Part shown: piece by piece, positions 46,933 to 55,895 of the stretch
How the letters are laid out: each line of letters opens with the position of its first letter
Position numbering within the stretch: the stretch's first letter is position 1
Source of the DNA: Lachnospiraceae bacterium
Lineage (GTDB): Bacteria; Bacillota; Clostridia; Lachnospirales; Lachnospiraceae
NCBI GenBank assembly: GCA_024403515.1
Contig: JAKSRS010000001.1
Coordinates: 62,001 to 126,000 of the forward strand
Reading direction: 5' to 3'
Length of the DNA: 64,000 bases
Program-made: the position numbers and the translations under genes
Notes under the pieces: model-generated
Database searches by the model: none
What the model was told of the DNA's origin: nothing
What the model saw: the letters and a program-made list of their open reading frames with translations, nothing else

Positions 46933-47403
46933 TTAGTACTGAACCTTGTTTAAATACTTCTCCCAGCTCATACTAACCTCATCACAGTCAAGGTATAATT
47001 CGTATGAGTCGCAGACAACAGTAGGATCATCATCCATACCTGTCACGCATATTGAACAGGAATCTCCTGCCTTCACAAGATCATTTAAATACATGTCCTT
47101 GAAAAGCTTCCTAAAATCTGCTGTTGCCAAATCGATTTCTTTATCTTCAACCGCTTCGATTAACTTATCATTAGCATCATACTTTTTATAGCCAATCTTT
47201 ATAGCCTTAACGGGTGTTGCCCCTGTAAAGCTGATAGTTGTTTCAGAAGCATATGAATCGGTGTAGTTTGAATTCTGCGAATTATTTGCCTTAACAATTA
47301 GCGCTTCGGTCTTAAGATGAAGAAAATCATCACCAATCTCAACCCCTGTGATAACGCAGTCATCGTATCTGAACTTATCAACCTCATTAACTGATTTAAA
47401 CAT
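46933..47403 (-). CDS. Small cytosolic protein, function unknown
   Basis: The 156-residue acidic protein has no signal or membrane segment. Predicted strands such as CVITGVEIGDDFLHLKTEAL and a repeated SYELYLDCDE-like pattern suggest a beta-rich fold. GAGG precedes the ATG. It begins two bases after the glycosyltransferase/acyltransferase fusion gene and is surely co-transcribed with it. No family recognised. Confidence 0.65.
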   Translation of the reverse strand: MFKSVNEVDKFRYDDCVITGVEIGDDFLHLKTEALIVKANNSQNSNYTDSYASETTISFTGATPVKAIKIGYKKYDANDKLIEAVEDKEIDLATADFRKLFKDMYLNDLVKAGDSCSICVTGMDDDPTVVCDSYELYLDCDEVSMSWEKYLNKVQY

Positions 47404-47405
47404 CT

Positions 47406-49973
47406 TTATACCTCACTTTTCTTTTTAAAGAAAAACTTTTTTACACGGGCGCTGCCATATCTGACCCAGCCATAAGATACTATAAGCGTGATAATCAAAG
47501 TAGACACAAACTCTTCTACGGTGTACACCTTTTTTCCGTAGGCAAGCATATAAACAAATGTATAAACAAGCATATGAGTAAAGTAGGTAACAGTACTCAT
47601 CTGTCTAAGCATCTTGTAGACACTGCTTTCTTTTAAATCAAGGTTACTTGCAATCATAAAAATTCCCAGGCTGCAAACCGCTATAGGAAGGTCACTAAAC
47701 TTTCCGGTTACCGAAACTGCATACCCTAAAAGTGCAAGCACATATCCAAGCCATGCAGGCCTTTTAACCCTGGCCATCAAGATTCCAAGCGGAATATAGA
47801 AAAGCCCCTTAAAGACTCTGCAGGTATAAAAAGTCTTAGTCAATACTGCGATAAGAACAGCGTATTTGGGTTCGTAAACTCCATATTCAAATACGTATTC
47901 GCCAAACAATGCCAACAGGAAAAAGAAGGTTCCCACATACATCAGCGTTCTCATCTTCCATTCGAATCTAGTCGCCAGCATTAATAAAAGCATCGTAAAT
48001 ATGGTAGAAAGAAGGTACCAAAGTATCCAGGAATTATAATGCTCTCCTATGAAGAAAAAGCCCCTAAGATAGTAACCTAGTGACTGTACGAAGCCAAACC
48101 CGCCTTTAACGTACTCCGATATTGCAAGCGGAAGATATACAAGATTCCAAATCAGGTACATCTTAAGAATCTTTATCATGTAATTTTTAAAAAGCTCTAT
48201 ACGCTCACTTTTCTTATCAAGTACCCAGAGCCTGTTTCCAAGAAGAAAACCGGTGCTTAGGAAAAAGAAAGGAACCGCGCAGTAGATAAATCCCTGAATT
48301 GCCCTGACAGCAACTTCGTCTTTAACGCACATATATGGAACTGTATGAATAACAATAACCATAATAGACATTACAAACTTGAACAAATCTATTCCATTGT
48401 ATGATTTTTCTTTTGCCAAAGATGTATCTGAAAAATCCGTTATTTTAACGCCCCTCGTTTTAAACCTTTCAATTAAAAGGGATGAAAATACGGCAAAATA
48501 CGGAACAAACATTACAAGATAAGGAAAAATGTATCTGGCTTTGGATTCCCATATAAGACTGAACAAAAAGCCACCGAATATAGCAATCAGCAGAGCATAG
48601 TCAGCTATGGACTCTCTTTTTCTTCCAAAGTATAAAAGCCCCAAAAATACTACAGCATACATTGTAAGCTGGAAAATCTTCATAAAATGCTGCAAGAAAA
48701 GCTGAACCTTAAAAGAGCCATAGACAAAAGCGCCAAGCGAAGTCTGCTCGGCCATATCGAAGCAGTTATTCATAACAAGACCCTGATAAAGGGGGGTATT
48801 CCACTGAAGGTTCATCTTACGATTGAAAAAGTCGAGCATGTAGATGGGATTGTGGGCCCATACTCCAAGCGTTGCACGAATATCAGCCTTTACTATCTCC
48901 TTAGTAGCATCCGCATCATATCCGGCTTCTGCAAAAGCAATCTGATTATAGAAGTTATTCCAGCCGGCGCGGCCGTAGTCGTCATTCATTCCCATTCCAA
49001 CCCAGGCAATTGAAGGCATGGCGTCAGTTGCGGGCATATAGGGTTTATAGATTCTGTCGTTTAATTTAGGTACTATGATTAAAAGCGCAAGCATAAAAGC
49101 CAGTAAAATCAGTGAAGCTTTTCGCTTATTTTTCTCTAAAAGTGAAATCAAAAGAACAATTGTAAAAGCTACAAATACAATCAGGGAATTGGACTTACAA
49201 AGATATTCCAAAGCGCACACAAGTCCAAAAAGAATAGCCTTTAACACATTGAACTTATCAAGAGCAGAAAGTAAAATCCAGGCTCCCAAAAGTGTAAGCG
49301 CCGTGTATGCAATGTCTCCGTATACGAAGATTACATACATATAAACAGGGATGTTAATCAATGAAAGAACCAGATATATGAACTCGCTTTTTCTGCAAAG
49401 TTCCTTATTATCCTTCATGATGACATTGATGATTCCGCTTCCGCTAAGCATTATTAGCGGTACCAGAAAGGCCATTACTGTCTGAACAGCCTTATAGTTC
49501 ATATCACCAAACAGTTTAAAGAGAATACGAAGAACTGTAACGAATCCAAGCTGGTGGCTGTAGACACCTATATAGGAATCATAGGCATATACGCCTGCAG
49601 TACCATTGTTTATTTCACTGGCAACCGCTGCAAGACATAAAGCATCGGCCTGTGCTTTAGTCGCTGTTGTTCTTGCATAAAGAATGGCAATAAAAAGCCC
49701 AAGGGCCATGAATATAAATAAAATCACTGTCCTTGGAACCTTCTTTATACATTTGTCATAAAGAAAAGAAATAGCAAACAGGAAACAAATACCAATAGTC
49801 AAATAAACAAAGCTCATGAAAGGATTGTTTACTGTAAGAAGTACAAACTCGTCGCGAATATCGTAGTTAAAACCCGTATAGATAACAGAGCTTGCAAATA
49901 AAACAGCCAACAATATCGTTGCCATCACGCTAAAAACTTTTATATAAAATTGTTGGCTTTTTAGCTGTTTCAT
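47406..49973 (-). CDS. GT-C-like membrane glycosyltransferase fused to an acyltransferase-3 domain
   Basis: The 855-residue protein combines two membrane enzymes. Residues 1-500 have about ten helices and the arrangement of GT39/RgtA-like GT-C transferases, ending with ESKARYIFPYLVMFVPYF, typical of their last helices. After a short cytoplasmic linker (505-523), residues 524-855 are an acyltransferase-3 domain: YNGIDLFKFVMSIMVIVIHT with the catalytic His543, then about nine more helices with GFLLGNRLW. Acyltransferase-3 enzymes move acetyl or similar groups across the membrane onto glycans. One chain could therefore attach a sugar and an O-acyl group to an external polymer such as peptidoglycan or teichoic acid. 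It follows the murE-like gene by 11 bases. Confidence 0.82.
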   Translation of the reverse strand: MKQLKSQQFYIKVFSVMATILLAVLFASSVIYTGFNYDIRDEFVLLTVNNPFMSFVYLTIGICFLFAISFLYDKCIKKVPRTVILFIFMALGLFIAILYARTTATKAQADALCLAAVASEINNGTAGVYAYDSYIGVYSHQLGFVTVLRILFKLFGDMNYKAVQTVMAFLVPLIMLSGSGIINVIMKDNKELCRKSEFIYLVLSLINIPVYMYVIFVYGDIAYTALTLLGAWILLSALDKFNVLKAILFGLVCALEYLCKSNSLIVFVAFTIVLLISLLEKNKRKASLILLAFMLALLIIVPKLNDRIYKPYMPATDAMPSIAWVGMGMNDDYGRAGWNNFYNQIAFAEAGYDADATKEIVKADIRATLGVWAHNPIYMLDFFNRKMNLQWNTPLYQGLVMNNCFDMAEQTSLGAFVYGSFKVQLFLQHFMKIFQLTMYAVVFLGLLYFGRKRESIADYALLIAIFGGFLFSLIWESKARYIFPYLVMFVPYFAVFSSLLIERFKTRGVKITDFSDTSLAKEKSYNGIDLFKFVMSIMVIVIHTVPYMCVKDEVAVRAIQGFIYCAVPFFFLSTGFLLGNRLWVLDKKSERIELFKNYMIKILKMYLIWNLVYLPLAISEYVKGGFGFVQSLGYYLRGFFFIGEHYNSWILWYLLSTIFTMLLLMLATRFEWKMRTLMYVGTFFFLLALFGEYVFEYGVYEPKYAVLIAVLTKTFYTCRVFKGLFYIPLGILMARVKRPAWLGYVLALLGYAVSVTGKFSDLPIAVCSLGIFMIASNLDLKESSVYKMLRQMSTVTYFTHMLVYTFVYMLAYGKKVYTVEEFVSTLIITLIVSYGWVRYGSARVKKFFFKKKSEV

Positions 49974-49984
49974 CTACCCACCAA

Positions 49985-51430
49985 TTACTTTCCTTTGTAT
50001 CCTAATTCGTTTAAGACCATAACTGCTCTTTCGATATCATTAGGTCTTTCAACATTTACACCCATGGTATCCATGTATCTTTCGGCGCCCTTACCAAGAA
50101 TAAGAATGTTGTCACCTTCTTTGGCATCTTTAATTGCCTTGGTGATTGCCTCATCTCTGTCCACGATAAGTTCGTAGTTAGTAGCATCAGGCACTGTTGA
50201 AACCATTGTATCAACAAGCATCCTCGGATCTTCCATGCGGGCATCCTCTATTGTAAAGTAGTTATAGTCTGCATTTTGTGTACAGTACTCGGCCATATCG
50301 GTTCTTCTGTGAACATCTCTCGAACCGCCGGCACCTACAACCACCACGAGACGACCAAATGTCATGGTTTCTCTTATATATTCGACAAGATTTTTAACCG
50401 CGTTTGCTGTATGAGCGTAGTCGACAATTACCTTGAAAGGCTGGCCCAAATCAATAAGTGTCTGTCTTGCTTCAATAGGCTTTAGTTTCTTAACTTCCTC
50501 AACAAGACTTTCTACTGAAAATCCGAAGTGGTTTAATAAAGCAATAACGGTCATTATGTTGTAAACATTAAACCTTCCTGACAAATCGCTTTCGATATGG
50601 TGATTTCCAAGTTTTCCATTTAAGTCAAAAGAAAGACTACTGTATCCAACCTTAATATTTGTTGCGTATATATCAGCTCCATCACTAAAGCCATAGGTCA
50701 TAATCTGCCCATTAGCCGCTTTTAAAAAGATATCCTTATAAGGATCATCATAGTTAATTAAGCAGATTCCGTCAGGCTTTGTGTAGGACATAAGCTTAGC
50801 CTTAGCAGCACCATAGTTTTCCATGGTCTTAAAGATATCCAAAGCATCTCTTGTAAGATTTGTAAAGATAGAAGCATCAAAAGTCATTCCTTCCATCTTT
50901 CCGGTTCCAAGTCTTTCACCCGTAGCTTCCATGGAAACGTATTCGCAGCCATCTTTTACAAAACCGTCAAAGGCACGGAAAAGTTCTGAAGGTAACGGTG
51001 TTGAATAATCATTATCCTGCTCATAATGATTGCTTCTTATCCCGTTAGTTCCGATGTATCCTGTGTGATGACCCATATTGTTGAGAATCTGGTACATCAT
51101 TTCGGACGTTGTTGTTTTGCCATCTGTACCGGTTACACCGATTAACTTCATCCTGTTCATCGGATCTGAGTAAAATCTGTTTAGGATTTCATTCATGGCT
51201 TTCTGGGAATCTTTTACAATAATCTGGGGCACATCGATATCTTCAATAGGTCTTTGGCAGACTACTGCAACAGCACCGTTTTCCACGGCCTTTTTAGCAA
51301 ATTTGTGACCATCAACAGTAAGACCAACTACAGCAATGAACAAAATTCCCGCGCCTTTAACGCGGGAATCATCTGTAATTTTATTAATCGTCAGGTCATA
51401 TTCACATTCGATAAGTTCACGAAGTTTCAT
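49985..51430 (-). CDS. MurE-like amide ligase with altered amino-acid-recognition motifs
   Basis: The 481-residue Mur ligase adds an amino acid to a peptide-nucleotide substrate using ATP. The three domains are present: UDP-substrate domain 1-90, ATPase with GVTGTDGKTTT at 98-108 and the YGAAK lysine, and C-terminal domain with DYAHTANAVKNLV and GKGAERY. Several MurE motifs differ: the mDAP-recognition DNPR is EDAR (395-398), the usual EVSSHAL is EATGERL near 168-174 and RDHLD is RDALD. The arginine and the GKGxE glutamate are kept. It lies 14 bases after the EctB-type gene. It may join a different diamino acid, such as 2,4-diaminobutyrate, or act outside normal wall synthesis. Annotation as canonical murE would be unsafe. 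Confidence 0.88.
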   Translation of the reverse strand: MKLRELIECEYDLTINKITDDSRVKGAGILFIAVVGLTVDGHKFAKKAVENGAVAVVCQRPIEDIDVPQIIVKDSQKAMNEILNRFYSDPMNRMKLIGVTGTDGKTTTSEMMYQILNNMGHHTGYIGTNGIRSNHYEQDNDYSTPLPSELFRAFDGFVKDGCEYVSMEATGERLGTGKMEGMTFDASIFTNLTRDALDIFKTMENYGAAKAKLMSYTKPDGICLINYDDPYKDIFLKAANGQIMTYGFSDGADIYATNIKVGYSSLSFDLNGKLGNHHIESDLSGRFNVYNIMTVIALLNHFGFSVESLVEEVKKLKPIEARQTLIDLGQPFKVIVDYAHTANAVKNLVEYIRETMTFGRLVVVVGAGGSRDVHRRTDMAEYCTQNADYNYFTIEDARMEDPRMLVDTMVSTVPDATNYELIVDRDEAITKAIKDAKEGDNILILGKGAERYMDTMGVNVERPNDIERAVMVLNELGYKGK

Positions 51431-51444
51431 ATGTTTTCTCTTTC

Positions 51445-52710
51445 TTAGGCAATTACTTCTTTAACTGATTCAAGAATAATGTTAAGACCCTTTAATAAGT
51501 CTTCGTCTTCAATTGTTAAAGGAGGCATTATTTTTAGAACGGAGTCACCACGACCGGCACGTTCAATAATCATATTCTTTGTAAAGCACTTATCTGCAAT
51601 CTTGTGTGATGTTTCAAAATCTTCGAAAGCACCAAAATCGATACCCCAGATAAGACCCATACCACGAAGGGAAATTCTGCTGTCCAAAGAAAGAATGTTT
51701 TCTTCAACAAACTTTTTGACGATTTCTCCCTTTCTTGCAGTTTCTTTTTCTATATTTTTCTCTTCCCAGAAGTCGATTGCAGCCTTAGCAGCAACAAAGG
51801 CAACCTGGTTTCCTCTAAATGTTCCGTTGTGTTCAGCAGGCTTCCAGATATCAAGTTCATCCTTTAAAAGTAGAATCGACATAGGGAAACCATATCCGCC
51901 GATTGACTTACTAAGAGTAACCATATCGGGATGAATTCCTGCACGTTCAAATGAGAAGAATGTTCCTGTACGTGAGCATCCAACCTGAATATCATCAACG
52001 ATAAGTAAAATATCGTTGTCGTGGCAAATCTTTTCAAGTCTTTTTAACCATTCAACGCTTGCTACGTAGATACCACCTTCAGCCTGAACTGTCTCTAAAA
52101 ATACAGCAGCGGGCTTTTCTACTCCGGCGTGGTCATCAAGAAGAATTGTTTCCAAAAAGTCGAGTGAATCAACCTTGGTGTTAAAGCCGGATTCATAAGG
52201 AATAAAAGTAACATTATCGAGAGAAACGCCTGCACCGTTACGGCTTGTACGGTCTGTTGTAAGTGCAAGGCTTCCTAATGTCATACCGTGGAAAGCACCC
52301 ATGAAAGCGATGATATTTGAACGCTTCTTATTCTTTCTTGCAAGCTTTAATGCTGCTTCAACAGCGTTTGTTCCTGTTGATCCGCAGAACATTACCTTGT
52401 AATCAAGATTCTTGGGTTTTAAGATTTTATTTTCAAAAGTCGAAAGAAAGTCAGCCTTAGCAACGGTGAACATATCCATTGCGTGTGAAACCTTATCTTC
52501 CATAAGGTATTCAACTACGGATTTCTTGATGTAGTCATTATTGTGACCATAGTTAAGGGCACCGCATCCTGCCAAAAAGTCAAGGTATGCATTTCCGTCC
52601 TCATCGTAAAGGTAAGAACCCTTGGCCTTATCAAATACTACAGGGTATTTGCGGCAGTAAGAACGTACAACTGACTCACGTGATTCGATTAATTCTTTTC
52701 TTTTGCTCAT
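51445..52710 (-). CDS. EctB-type L-2,4-diaminobutyrate aminotransferase
   Basis: The 421-residue class III aminotransferase closely follows EctB: ESRESVVRSYCRKYPVVF, ALNYGHNND, STGTNAVEAALKLARK, LLIVDDIQVGCSRTG with the PLP Asp, SKSIGGYGFPMS with PLP Lys268 and EHNGTFRGNQVAFV. EctB converts aspartate-4-semialdehyde and glutamate to 2,4-diaminobutyrate. No EctA or EctC neighbours are present, so ectoine is not the product. It lies between the asparagine-synthetase-like and MurE-like genes. Related 4-aminobutyrate or ornithine aminotransferases lack several of these motifs. Confidence 0.88.
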   Translation of the reverse strand: MSKRKELIESRESVVRSYCRKYPVVFDKAKGSYLYDEDGNAYLDFLAGCGALNYGHNNDYIKKSVVEYLMEDKVSHAMDMFTVAKADFLSTFENKILKPKNLDYKVMFCGSTGTNAVEAALKLARKNKKRSNIIAFMGAFHGMTLGSLALTTDRTSRNGAGVSLDNVTFIPYESGFNTKVDSLDFLETILLDDHAGVEKPAAVFLETVQAEGGIYVASVEWLKRLEKICHDNDILLIVDDIQVGCSRTGTFFSFERAGIHPDMVTLSKSIGGYGFPMSILLLKDELDIWKPAEHNGTFRGNQVAFVAAKAAIDFWEEKNIEKETARKGEIVKKFVEENILSLDSRISLRGMGLIWGIDFGAFEDFETSHKIADKCFTKNMIIERAGRGDSVLKIMPPLTIEDEDLLKGLNIILESVKEVIA

Positions 52711-52764
52711 AATACTTTTCTCCTTACGCAGCTTTAAAGTTGCGTGTAAATTTTAGGATAAATC

Positions 52765-54636
52765 CTATACATAAGAAGGCTTTTTCGGCACTTCATTTTT
52801 AACAAAGTAAATTTCATACCAGATAAGGAAGGCATAAACAGTATAAATCTTTCTACCGTTATTCCATCTTCCTGACTTGTGCTCCTCTAAAAGATGCATA
52901 AGCTCTTCTTTGTTGAAAAATTCATCTACAAAGTCTTTTTCAAACATTTCCTTAACCTGAGCGTACCACTTTTCTTCTTTAATCCAGTCCTTGAAAGGAA
53001 CTAAGAATCCAAGTTTTTTACGCTTAGACCATTCTTCGGGAATAGTCTTGTCTGCTGCCATACGGAAGGCATACTTTGTAGTGTAGTCATGAATAATGTA
53101 CTTAAGAGGTATCTGCTCACTCACCTTAAATACTTCCTTGTCAAGGAAGGGAACTCTAAGTTCGAGCGAGTTGGCCATAGTCATCTTGTCAGCCTTAAGA
53201 AGAATATCGTAAGGCATCCATAAATGCATATCCATGTACATCTTCTGTAAAAGTTCAGGCTTATCTGAAACCTCATCATATATAGGTCTTGTTACTTGCT
53301 GATACTTCTTACCTTCTTTGTATTCAGGTTTAAGAAGAAGGTCTGCTTCTTCATTGTTCATAATGAAAGCCTGACCGATATATGATTCTTCAAGCTTAGA
53401 GCCTGCTCTGATAAGGAAGTGTCTTCCCTTCATCTTAGGCATCTTTTCGGCCACACCCTTCATGAAACGTCTGAAGCCATAAGGAAGCTTCATGTACTTT
53501 TCATATTCTTTGGGTGTTTCATATTCGTAGTAACCACCAAAAAGTTCATCCGCACCTTCACCTGAAAGAACTACCTTAACTTCCTTTCTTGCCATGTTAG
53601 CAAGATAGTATAAAGGTACAGCTGAAAGGTTAGCGTGAGGTTCATCTGAATGGTACTGAACTGTGGGAAGGATATCAAAAAACATTTCAGGAGTAATATC
53701 CTTCTGCTGATGCTTCATTCCAAGGATATCGCAAAGCCCCTTGGCATCTGCAATTTCATTAAAGCCGGGCGCTGTAATGTTCCCGGCAAAGCCAACTGTA
53801 AAAGCCTTATCAACATTAGCATTAGCTACGATATAGCTTGAGTCAACACCACTTGAAAGAAATGATCCGACTTCAACGTCCGAAATCTTATGGTATTCAA
53901 TACTTTCCTTCATGATGTTATTGATCTTATCAACAGCTTCTTCCAAAGTGTCATCATTGTTACGGTATTCAATCTTAAAGTACTGATGAATATCCATTTT
54001 GCCATCTTTGTAAACAAAGAAATGGCCTGGGTTTAACTTATATACATGTTCAAAAAAGCTTTCAGTCGGTACTGAATACTGGAACATTAAATATGTCTTC
54101 AAAGCTTTTTTGTTTAATTCCTTCTTAAATCCCGGATGAGGAAGAAATGACTTAATCTCTGAACCATACATAAAGAGTTCAGGAGTGTCATAGTAGTAAA
54201 AAGGCTTAATACCAAAAGGATCTCTGGCGCCGAAAAGTTCATTGGTCTTACGGTTCCAGATAACAAATCCAAACATACCTCTTAACTTTTCAACGATATC
54301 TGTTCCATACTCTTCAAAACCGTGGATAATAACCTCGGTGTCTGAGTTGGTCTTAAATACATGACCCTTACTAACTAATTCTTCTCTGATTTCCTTGTAG
54401 TTATAGATTTCACCATTGAAGTTGATTACAAGTGATTCATCTTCATTGAAAAGAGGCTGATTTCCAAGACTTAAATCGATGATACTAAGTCTTCTAAATC
54501 CCATAGCGACCTTATCATCTGTAAAATATCCTTCTCCATCAGGTCCACGATGAATAATTGTATCAGCCATTTCACGAATAACTTTGTCCTTCTGTGAAAC
54601 CGGCATATTATCAACAAATCCTGCAAAACCACACAT
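52765..54636 (-). CDS. asnB: AsnB-type glutamine-dependent amidotransferase
   Basis: The 623-residue protein has an N-terminal class II glutaminase with nucleophile Cys2 (MCGFAGF), NGEIYN at 74-79, and a C-terminal synthetase with the ATP-pyrophosphatase loop SSGVDSS at 261-267 and GEGADELFGGYYEYE. It is the asparagine synthetase architecture. Paralogues of this family amidate peptidoglycan (AsnB1 of Lactobacillus, LtsA of Corynebacterium) instead of making free asparagine. The setting between an ATP-grasp ligase and a MurE-like gene makes amidation of a wall peptide or its precursor a strong alternative. Confidence 0.9.
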   Translation of the reverse strand: MCGFAGFVDNMPVSQKDKVIREMADTIIHRGPDGEGYFTDDKVAMGFRRLSIIDLSLGNQPLFNEDESLVINFNGEIYNYKEIREELVSKGHVFKTNSDTEVIIHGFEEYGTDIVEKLRGMFGFVIWNRKTNELFGARDPFGIKPFYYYDTPELFMYGSEIKSFLPHPGFKKELNKKALKTYLMFQYSVPTESFFEHVYKLNPGHFFVYKDGKMDIHQYFKIEYRNNDDTLEEAVDKINNIMKESIEYHKISDVEVGSFLSSGVDSSYIVANANVDKAFTVGFAGNITAPGFNEIADAKGLCDILGMKHQQKDITPEMFFDILPTVQYHSDEPHANLSAVPLYYLANMARKEVKVVLSGEGADELFGGYYEYETPKEYEKYMKLPYGFRRFMKGVAEKMPKMKGRHFLIRAGSKLEESYIGQAFIMNNEEADLLLKPEYKEGKKYQQVTRPIYDEVSDKPELLQKMYMDMHLWMPYDILLKADKMTMANSLELRVPFLDKEVFKVSEQIPLKYIIHDYTTKYAFRMAADKTIPEEWSKRKKLGFLVPFKDWIKEEKWYAQVKEMFEKDFVDEFFNKEELMHLLEEHKSGRWNNGRKIYTVYAFLIWYEIYFVKNEVPKKPSYV

Positions 54637-54651
54637 CTTAAATAAACTCCT

Positions 54652-55878
54652 TTAGATTGTATGAGTGTTTTTCTTGTATTTCTTCTTATAGTTCATGGCA
54701 CGAAGAATCAAATACATCTTGTGCTTAAATGACTTCTCGCCTGAATACTTCAAAGGATCGACAACCTTGCCTTCCTTCCAAAGTCTTAAGGCTTCTTTTT
54801 TGTATTCTTCATTTACCACGTACTTTTTAATTACACTTTTAGGAACCATGGAAAGAAGATACTCATTCTTTTCAACCTCAAACTCTCTTTCCTTGTTCTC
54901 AAGTAAATCCTCAACAAGGTACTTTATAAGGTTGTGTCCAAGTGCGCAAAGATAATAGCTTGATCTTGCCTGTCTTGGATTAATTTCCATTACCTTAAAT
55001 GTGTTATCTCTTCTATCAAATTTTAAATCAAATTCAGCAAATCCTGTATATCCAATTCCTTCAAGGAAGTTCTTCAAATTTTCTATAGTTCTGTCAGTAT
55101 TGCCAAATTGGTTGTAGCCATTCACTAAAACCGTACAATTACCAATAGCTGAAGGACTATGCTCCTGAAGTCCAATCTGTGCAAAGGTCGCAAGCTCGGC
55201 GTGACCTTTACTGTTAACATAGAAAATGCAGTCAAAAAGATAAGAGTCATCTCCGGGAATGAATTCCTGAACAATCAAAGAATCCTTGTAACCTGAGGCC
55301 TTAACCTTATCGATAAACTCCATAGCCTTCATAGGGCTGTTAGCCTTAAATACCTTGGGCTGACCGGGGAAATGATGCTTTCCATACTCGATACCGTTAC
55401 TGGGCTTAATAATAAGCGGATAGTACATATCCTTAGGAATCGGGTCTGTTTTCTGTACGCTACAGTCATAATAAACTGTTTTAGCAAAAGAAAGTGTGCT
55501 AACTTCATAAGTTTTATAGAATTTTTCCTTAACAAGGAAAGTATCTACTATATCAAGTCTGGGAGAGTTGAATATAAACCACTGTGAAAGTGCCTCTTTG
55601 TTTTCAACCATCAGGCGGACATAAACATCATGGCAGCCGATAAGAAGAATCTTTCCCTGAACACTTTTATTGCGTCCATATTCAGTAAGAATCCTTACAA
55701 AAGCTTCAGATTCCTTTAAATCACTGTGATAGGAAATATTCACTATAGATGAAAATTCAGTGAATCTAATCGGCTCTGTGGCGATAACATCTATGGGCTC
55801 ACCATATAATTCATGATAGCAGCGAGCCATATAATATGTGTTCATATCTGAACCGATTAAACATACATTAGGTGCCAT
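54652..55878 (-). CDS. ATP-grasp carboxylate-amine ligase
   Basis: The 408-residue protein has the ATP-grasp layout: an N-terminal Rossmann-like domain (NVCLIGSDMNTYYMARC), Lys118/Lys120 region, IIKPSNG at 156-162, VQEFIPGDDS near 203 and the metal site MEINPR at 297-302. No biotin or pantothenate features are present. The general form resembles D-aspartate ligase (Asl) of enterococci, which adds an amino acid to the side chain of the stem peptide, but the resemblance is by layout only. It is placed between an alanine-racemase-like gene and asnB with 15-17-base gaps. It probably forms one peptide bond in the pathway. Confidence 0.85.
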   Translation of the reverse strand: MAPNVCLIGSDMNTYYMARCYHELYGEPIDVIATEPIRFTEFSSIVNISYHSDLKESEAFVRILTEYGRNKSVQGKILLIGCHDVYVRLMVENKEALSQWFIFNSPRLDIVDTFLVKEKFYKTYEVSTLSFAKTVYYDCSVQKTDPIPKDMYYPLIIKPSNGIEYGKHHFPGQPKVFKANSPMKAMEFIDKVKASGYKDSLIVQEFIPGDDSYLFDCIFYVNSKGHAELATFAQIGLQEHSPSAIGNCTVLVNGYNQFGNTDRTIENLKNFLEGIGYTGFAEFDLKFDRRDNTFKVMEINPRQARSSYYLCALGHNLIKYLVEDLLENKEREFEVEKNEYLLSMVPKSVIKKYVVNEEYKKEALRLWKEGKVVDPLKYSGEKSFKHKMYLILRAMNYKKKYKKNTHTI

Positions 55879-55895
55879 TTTGTGACGTCCTTTCG

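Noticed and set aside
49985..51430. Plain annotation as murE
   Set aside because: The diaminopimelate-recognition and two further motifs are altered, so canonical function is not supported.
51445..52710. Ectoine biosynthesis locus
   Set aside because: EctB-like motifs are clear, but no acetyltransferase (EctA) or synthase (EctC) gene is near and the neighbours are wall-type enzymes.
52726..52745. Twenty-base near-palindrome between asnB and ectB as terminator or attenuator
   Set aside because: On the transcribed minus strand the stem is interrupted by an A-C mismatch, has almost no loop and no U tract, and sits upstream of a good ribosome site.
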